A DNA stretch of 64,000 bases from Arthrobacter sp. ok362 (GTDB taxonomy: Bacteria; Actinomycetota; Actinomycetes; Actinomycetales; Micrococcaceae), in assembly GCF_900102785.1 (NCBI RefSeq), contig NZ_FNGC01000014.1, positions 62,001 through 126,000 on the forward strand. Direction: 5' to 3'. Shown here piece by piece: positions 59,583 to 64,000 of this stretch (within the stretch, counting starts at the first letter, position 1; every line of letters starts with the position of its first letter). A program made the translations under genes and the position numbers. Under the pieces are notes generated by a model, which was not told the DNA's origin, made no database searches, and saw only the letters and a list, made by a program, of their open reading frames with translations.

Positions 59583-59786
59583 ATGGCTACTGGTACCGTC
59601 AAATGGTTTAACGCTGAAAAGGGCTTCGGCTTCATTTCCCCCGATGACTCCTCACAGGACGTTTTCGCGCACTACTCCGCGATCAACTCCTCCGGCTTCC
59701 GCTCCCTCGAAGAGAACCAGAAGGTCTCCTTCGAAACCGAGCAGGGCCCCAAGGGTCCCCAGGCCACCAACATCCAGGCTATCTAA
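59583..59786 (+). CDS. cspA: cold-shock protein (CspA family)
   Basis: A 67-residue cold-shock domain protein: TGTVKWFNAEKGFGFISPDDSSQDVFAHYSAINSSGFRSLEENQKVSFETEQGPKGPQATNIQ. RNP1 KGFGFI and RNP2 DVFAHY bind single-stranded RNA/DNA. Full length for the family. Preceded by GAAGGACAAAAATA. The 180-base leader upstream is long and structured (GAGGACCCGAAAGTCGGGAC), as in temperature-regulated csp mRNAs. An intrinsic terminator follows. Confidence 0.96.
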   Translation: MATGTVKWFNAEKGFGFISPDDSSQDVFAHYSAINSSGFRSLEENQKVSFETEQGPKGPQATNIQAI

Positions 59787-59821
59787 TTTCCTTTTAGATA
59801 CCCGGGACCGTTAGGTTTCGA

Positions 59822-59853
59822 GCAGGGCCCGTCTTCGGACGGGCCCTGCTTTT
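59822..59853 (+). terminator. intrinsic terminator of cspA
   Basis: GCAGGGCCCGTC and GACGGGCCCTGC around TTCG, then TTTTG; 35 bases past the stop. Confidence 0.9.
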
Positions 59854-59987
59854 GTTTAACCCGCATGCGCCGCTTTGCGAATTCGGCAGTACTGACTACG
59901 CGCAGGGAACACCAAGCGACATCCCCGCGAAGGAGCAGTTCAGGCGCGCGTCGCCCCCGGTTCACGCGCGCCCGCAACGATGACCGC

Positions 59988-61616
59988 ATGACATCGTTCA
60001 CACGCCGAAATGTCCTCAAAGGTGCCCTCGCCGCCGCCGGCGCTGCCGCCGTCGTCCCCGGAACGGCCGGCGCAGCAAGCGCAGCCAGGCCATCCGCCAT
60101 TCCGCTGGTCCGCAACCGCCTGACCCTCCCGTCCGGCATCGCCACCGGCGACGTCACTATTAATTCCGGCGTGCTGTGGTCCCGCGCGTCGGGTCCGGGA
60201 CGCCTGGTGGCCAGCCTGCTGGCGGTCGACGACGCCGGGTCCCCGCTCCGCGGCGGCCGCGCGTTCCAGCGGGTGCTGCGCGGGAGCGCCGCCACCGAGC
60301 GCACGGACTTCACCGCCCGGATCGACGCCGACCACCTGCCGGCAGGCACCCGCTTCGCGGTGAGCATGTACTTCGAGGACGCCGACGGCAACGCGGGTGA
60401 AACCGCCCGGGGCTCCTTCAGCACCGCGCCAGACACCGGGCCGCTCAGCAGCGGACGCCAGTCCCGCCGGCAAAGCTTCGTCTGGACCGGCGACACCGCC
60501 GGGCAGGGCTGGGGCATCAACGAGGACATAGGCGGCATGCGCGGTTACGCGGCCATGCACGCCACCACCCCCGACTTCTTCATCCACTCCGGCGACACCA
60601 TCTACGCCGACGGCCCCATCGCCGCCCAGGTCACCGAACCCGACGGGCAAATCTGGCGCAACCTCGTCACAGAGGAGGTGTCCAAGGTGGCCGAGACGCT
60701 TAACGAGTACCGCGGCCGGCACCGCTACAACCTGATGGACCAGAACATCCGCGCCCTCTACGCCGAGGTGCCCGTGATCGCGCAGTGGGACGACCACGAA
60801 ACCCACAACAACTGGTACCCCGGCCAGATCCTCACCGACAGCCGCTACACCGAACGCCGCGTGGACGTCCTCGCCGCCCGCGGCCGCCAGGCCTGGCAGG
60901 AATACCAGCCCATCGCCGGGCTGGGCGGCCGGCACATCGGGACCACGGGCTTCGAACCGGCCCGGATCTACCGCAAGATCTCCCGCGGCCCGCAGCTGGA
61001 CATCTTCTGCCTGGACATGCGCAGCTTCAAGGACCCCAACACGGACGGCAGGGAAACGCAGCTGATGCACATCCTCGGCCAGGAGCAGGCCGAGTGGCTG
61101 ATCAAGGAAGTCAGCCGGTCCAAGGCCACCTGGAAGGTGATCGCCAATGACCTCCCGCTCGGCGTGATCGTGCCGGACGGCCCGGTCAACCAGGAGTCCT
61201 TGTCCAACCGCGACGCCGGCGCCCCCTTGGGCAAGGAACTCGAGCTTGCCGGGGTGCTCTCCGCGTTCAAGCGCAACCGGGTTAAAAACGTGGTCTGGCT
61301 CACGGCCGACGTGCACTACTGCGCCGCCCACCATTACGCCCCGGAGCGCGCCGCCTTCACTGACTTCGATCCGTTTTGGGAGTTCGTGGCCGGGCCCATC
61401 AACGCCGGCAGCTTCGGGCCCAACGCCCTGGACGGCACGTTCGGGCCGGAGCAGGTGTTTTTCAAGGCCGGCGCCTACGCCAACGAGTCCCCGCGCAGCG
61501 GCGAGAGCCAGTACTTCGGCCACGTGGACCTGGACGAGGACGACGTCTTCACCGTGAGCCTGCGCAACGCCAACGGCACCGTGCTGTGGAGCAAGGCGCT
61601 GCAGCCGCAGCGCTGA
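59988..61616 (+). CDS. Tat-exported PhoD-type alkaline phosphatase
   Basis: A 542-residue PhoD-family phosphatase. The Tat signal peptide is SFTRRNVLKGALAAAGAAAVVPG (RR with hydrophobic h-region). A beta domain (LTLPSGIATGDVTINSGVLWSRA) precedes the catalytic domain: FVWTGDTAGQGWGIN, DFFIHSGDTIYADGP, VIAQWDDHETHNNWYPG, DIFCLDMRSFKDPNTDGRETQLM, WKVIANDLPLGV and WLTADVHYCAAHHY, the metal-binding set (Asp, His, Asn) of PhoD. It hydrolyses extracellular phosphate mono- and diesters. ATG at 59988 places the twin Arg at the N-terminus; the longer frame to 59865 lacks signal features. Confidence 0.93.
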   Translation: MTSFTRRNVLKGALAAAGAAAVVPGTAGAASAARPSAIPLVRNRLTLPSGIATGDVTINSGVLWSRASGPGRLVASLLAVDDAGSPLRGGRAFQRVLRGSAATERTDFTARIDADHLPAGTRFAVSMYFEDADGNAGETARGSFSTAPDTGPLSSGRQSRRQSFVWTGDTAGQGWGINEDIGGMRGYAAMHATTPDFFIHSGDTIYADGPIAAQVTEPDGQIWRNLVTEEVSKVAETLNEYRGRHRYNLMDQNIRALYAEVPVIAQWDDHETHNNWYPGQILTDSRYTERRVDVLAARGRQAWQEYQPIAGLGGRHIGTTGFEPARIYRKISRGPQLDIFCLDMRSFKDPNTDGRETQLMHILGQEQAEWLIKEVSRSKATWKVIANDLPLGVIVPDGPVNQESLSNRDAGAPLGKELELAGVLSAFKRNRVKNVVWLTADVHYCAAHHYAPERAAFTDFDPFWEFVAGPINAGSFGPNALDGTFGPEQVFFKAGAYANESPRSGESQYFGHVDLDEDDVFTVSLRNANGTVLWSKALQPQR

Positions 61617-61635
61617 CATCCGTGCCTAACTCGGG

Positions 61636-62529
61636 TTACGGCGTCGGGCTGCCGCCGTTGACGTTGAGGGTCTCGCCCACCACGAAGCTGGACTCGGCCG
61701 AGGCCAGGAACACGTAGGCCGGGGCGAGTTCCGCCGGCTGGCCGGCACGGCCCAGGGGAGTGTCCTTGCCGAACTCGGGCAGCGCTTCCTTCGGCTGGCC
61801 GCTGCTGACCTGCAGCGGCGTCCAGATGGGACCGGGCGCGACCGCGTTGACCCGGATGCCCTTGGGCGCCAGCTGCTGGGCCAGGCCCTTGGTGAAGTTG
61901 TTGATGCTCGCCTTGGTGGTGGCGTAATCCACCAGCGTGGGCGAGGGGTTGTACGCCTGGATGGACGTGGTGTTGATGATGGTGGACCCGGCCGGCAGGT
62001 GCGGCACCGCGGCCTTGGTCAGCCAGAACATGGCGTACACATTGGTCTTCAAGGTGTGGTCGAACTGTTCGTCCGTGATCTGCTCCAGATCCTCCTGCGC
62101 CACCTGCTTCCCGGCGTTGTTGACCAGCAGGTCCAGGCCGCCGAGCTCGCGCAGCGCCGTGTCCACCAGCTCGCGGCAGGTGGCCGAATCCTTGAGGTCG
62201 CCCGGGGCCTTGACGGCCTTCCGGCCCGCCTTCTCGATCAGGTTGGCGATGCGAGCGGCGTCCTCTTCCTCTTCCGGCAGGTAGGAAAGGACGACGTCGG
62301 CCCCCTCGCGTGCGAACGCGATCGCCGTGGCGGCGCCGATGCCCGAGTCCGCGCCGGTGACAATCGCCTTGCGGCCCTCGAGTCGGCCGGTGCCGCGGTA
62401 GCTGTCCTCGCCCAGGTCCGCCTTGGGCGTCAGTTTCGCGTCCAAACCCGGCTCGGGCTGGTGCTGCTTGGGCGGCTCGATGTGCTCGTAGGCGGTGACG
62501 GGGTTCTTGAACGTGTACTGGTCGGTCAT
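61636..62529 (-). CDS. short-chain dehydrogenase/reductase
   Basis: A 297-residue SDR of the YhdF/GsiB-like type: a ~50-residue N-terminal extension (QYTFKNPVTAYEHIEPPKQHQPEPGLDAKLTPKADLGEDSYRGTGRL), then the NAD(P) loop KAIVTGADSGIGAATAIAF, NNAG, the catalytic Ser in INTTSIQAYNPSP, and YATTKAS with Tyr and Lys. C-terminal SSFVVGETLNVNGGSPTP is typical. Members respond to osmotic or oxidative stress. ATG at 62529; convergent with the PhoD gene. Confidence 0.92.
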   Translation of the reverse strand: MTDQYTFKNPVTAYEHIEPPKQHQPEPGLDAKLTPKADLGEDSYRGTGRLEGRKAIVTGADSGIGAATAIAFAREGADVVLSYLPEEEEDAARIANLIEKAGRKAVKAPGDLKDSATCRELVDTALRELGGLDLLVNNAGKQVAQEDLEQITDEQFDHTLKTNVYAMFWLTKAAVPHLPAGSTIINTTSIQAYNPSPTLVDYATTKASINNFTKGLAQQLAPKGIRVNAVAPGPIWTPLQVSSGQPKEALPEFGKDTPLGRAGQPAELAPAYVFLASAESSFVVGETLNVNGGSPTP

Positions 62530-62796
62530 GGTGATCCTCCGCATGGTTGGTCTGAACCGGACTGTGCGTCGTGACGCGGCCCGCATGATGCTAAGCAGGC
62601 TTAGCTTCCACCCTAGTCATCAGACCGGGGTCGCTGCAAAGGTCCGCGGCGAGGGGCAGTGCCGAGGTTTCCCGGCAGGGCGCTTCGCGGCCCGGGCTGC
62701 CCGCCAAGGGTTGCCCACAAAAGACGGTCGGCCCCGCCGTCGTCCTCTTGTCAGGGTCAGAGCTGCCCGCGCCGGCCCGTCGTTGGAAGGCTGGCG

Positions 62797-62979
62797 CTAA
62801 TCGTCCCGGGGGATGAGGATCCACAGCGCGATGTAGACGAACTCGCCCACGCCGAACAGGCCGAAGAACATGAACCCGAGCCGGACGAAAGCCCGGGGGA
62901 CTTCGAAGCGGTCGGCCAGGGCGGCGCACACGCCGGCGAAGATCTTGCCGCGGCTGGGGCGGACCAGGGTTGCTGCCAT
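62797..62979 (-). CDS. PspC-domain membrane protein
   Basis: A 60-residue PspC-domain protein: TLVRPSRGKIFAGVCAALADRFEVPRAFVRLGFMFFGLFGVGEFVYIALWILIPRDD. The typical G-x-CxG-A and one membrane helix (FGVGEFVYIALWILIP) are present. Short enough to be a stand-alone phage-shock-type regulator. ATG at 62979 follows the end of a non-homologous frame. Confidence 0.9.
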   Translation of the reverse strand: MAATLVRPSRGKIFAGVCAALADRFEVPRAFVRLGFMFFGLFGVGEFVYIALWILIPRDD

Positions 62980-63107
62980 TGCGCCACCGTAGCACCAGGT
63001 GCCGGTCGCCGTCAGCAGTGATTTTTCGCCCCTGCCGGCGGCGCCACACCCCACCGCCCAGCCCGGCGCCGCACCCCACTGCCACGACCCAGTGTCAGGG
63101 CCAAGCG

Positions 63108-64000
63108 TCAAAGCTGCCCCCGCCGGGCCAGATACGCATTCAGCGCCGGGTTGTCGATGTCGCGGGCCAGCCACGGAATGGCCTCGCCCGCCGCCGCATC
63201 ACCGAGAATAGCCCGGTGCGAGTGGGCGCGGACCACGAGTTCGCGCAGGCCGCCGCGGCTGGCCATGGTGCCCAGCCGGGCGGCATGGTCCCCGGCCGCG
63301 GGGGAGCCGGCCGCGATCGCGACCTCCGCGGCCGTGTCCAGCAGCCGCGCCCGGTACCAGAGATACCAGGGCGTCGTATCGAGACCCCGCTTCAGCCACG
63401 CCTCCGCGCCGGCCTGATCCCCGAGCGCCATGCTGAGCCGGGCCTTGGCGCCGGCGGCCAGCGTCAGGTAGCAGTGGTCCCCGGCGAGATCGGCCATCAC
63501 CCACGAGCGGTCAATCAAGGCTGCGGCCTCGTCCATCCGGCCCACGGCGAGGTACGTCTCACCCCGCAGGCCGGCGACGAACGGCTCGAACGCCGTCCAG
63601 TGCTCCTCCGCGATCAGCTCCAGGGCCCGGTCCAGCGTGTCCGCCGCGAGCTCCAGTTCCTCCCGCTGCAAATACACCCGGCCGGCCAGCGCCTCGCTGA
63701 AGGCCAGCAGGCGCGGGCCGCCCGCGGCGGTTGCCAGCCGGCTGGATTCCGCGAGGGCCGCCAGCGCCTCCCCGTACCGCGCAGTGTCCGAGGCCGCCAT
63801 GCCCTTGATCGCCAGGATCCTCGACTGCTCGTCGGCGAACCCGTCCGCGGCCCTAGCTGCCTGGTCCAGCCAGCCGGCCGCGCGGTCCGGGATGCCGCGC
63901 TGCACCGCCAGATAGCCCAGCTCCCGGTAGGCCGCCGCTGCCGTTCGCGAAGCGGCCGGCTGCGCCACTGATTTCGACGCCACTGATTTCAATGCCCCGG
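63108..64000 (-). CDS. TPR-repeat protein, 5' end outside the window
   Basis: At least 297 codons, open to the window edge, of stacked helices: AAYRELGYLAVQRGIPDRAAGWLDQAARAADG, ILAIKGMAASDTARYGEALAALAESSRLATA, LLAFSEALAGRVYLQREELELAADTLDRALELI. These are TPR-like repeats as found in the C-terminal part of large AfsR/LuxR-type regulators (known for the family); whether an NB-ARC or LuxR domain is attached lies beyond the window. High GC throughout. Confidence 0.8.
   Translation of the reverse strand, partial: GALKSVASKSVAQPAASRTAAAAYRELGYLAVQRGIPDRAAGWLDQAARAADGFADEQSRILAIKGMAASDTARYGEALAALAESSRLATAAGGPRLLAFSEALAGRVYLQREELELAADTLDRALELIAEEHWTAFEPFVAGLRGETYLAVGRMDEAAALIDRSWVMADLAGDHCYLTLAAGAKARLSMALGDQAGAEAWLKRGLDTTPWYLWYRARLLDTAAEVAIAAGSPAAGDHAARLGTMASRGGLRELVVRAHSHRAILGDAAAGEAIPWLARDIDNPALNAYLARRGQL

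Noticed and set aside
59940..61619. 559-codon minus-strand frame opposite the PhoD gene
   Set aside because: Val/Gly/Ala-rich antisense frame with no motifs; PhoD on the plus strand has a Tat signal and metal ligands.
1..64000. CRISPR array
   Set aside because: No regularly spaced direct repeats with unique spacers and no Cas genes were seen.

Overview
This is a high-GC actinobacterial window, most like Arthrobacter/Pseudarthrobacter (Micrococcaceae). Dense GC-rich housekeeping genes with GTG/TTG starts and Tat/Sec exported proteins sit beside a long, more AT-rich accessory stretch full of defence genes, broken genes and repeats. The strain assignment is inference from style only.

Layout. 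(1) 1-4756: a Dcm-family restriction-modification cluster on the minus strand: cytosine-5 methyltransferase with an N-terminal HTH, EcoRII-type endonuclease, MutL/MORC-like GHKL ATPase (cut by the window edge), and a separate MvaI/BcnI-family nuclease. EcoRII and MvaI belong to different nuclease families that both act on CCWGG, so one methylase may serve two nucleases. (2) 4989-10740: small accessory genes: membrane coiled-coil protein, helicase-associated-domain protein, HIRAN protein, HNH nuclease with a zinc-ribbon N-terminal region, and a compact DUF6941-like/DUF4258/DUF2283 operon. (3) 11108-19812: candidate integrative element bounded by 27-bp direct repeats of a tRNA-Ser-like 3' end, with TGCACCA tandem arm-type sites just inside each end. 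It holds a soluble Ser/Thr kinase, a DUF6308-like protein, a 5'-truncated tyrosine integrase fused head-on to a truncated type III helicase/restriction fragment, a paralogue of the helicase-associated protein, a large hairpin with 10-bp periodic repeats, a small coupled operon under a palindromic operator, and a DUF4062 protein. (4) 19.9-28.9 kb: metabolic and miscellaneous genes (GH15 glucanase-like enzyme, RidA, ZIP-like transporter) with truncated duplicates of a flavin monooxygenase and an HNH gene.

(5) 25-40 kb: mostly single genes, many decayed (SIR2/CHAD debris, frameshifted exported protein, IS3-family remnant, GNAT gene with an in-frame TAG, truncated TehA-like gene), plus orphan immunity-like proteins. 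About a dozen related ~30-bp palindromes lie mainly just 3' of these genes on either strand. (6) 42.2-49.5 kb: a MazE/MazF-type toxin-antitoxin pair with its own palindromic operator, then a complete Wadjet anti-plasmid operon, jetA-jetB-jetC-jetD, with every junction overlapping. (7) 50.1-64 kb: chromosome-like genes: secreted metallophosphatase with PKD domain, flavin monooxygenase, TfoX-like protein, a 1013-residue secreted repeat protein, O-antigen-ligase-type membrane protein with TPRs, cold-shock protein, Tat-exported PhoD-type phosphatase, short-chain dehydrogenase, PspC-domain protein and a TPR protein running off the end.

Taken together the left half is a defence island built by repeated integration and recombination. 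The clearest complete system is Wadjet; the least ordinary are the two-nuclease R-M cluster, the tRNA-bounded element and the gene-end palindrome family. No intact tRNA, rRNA or CRISPR array was seen.
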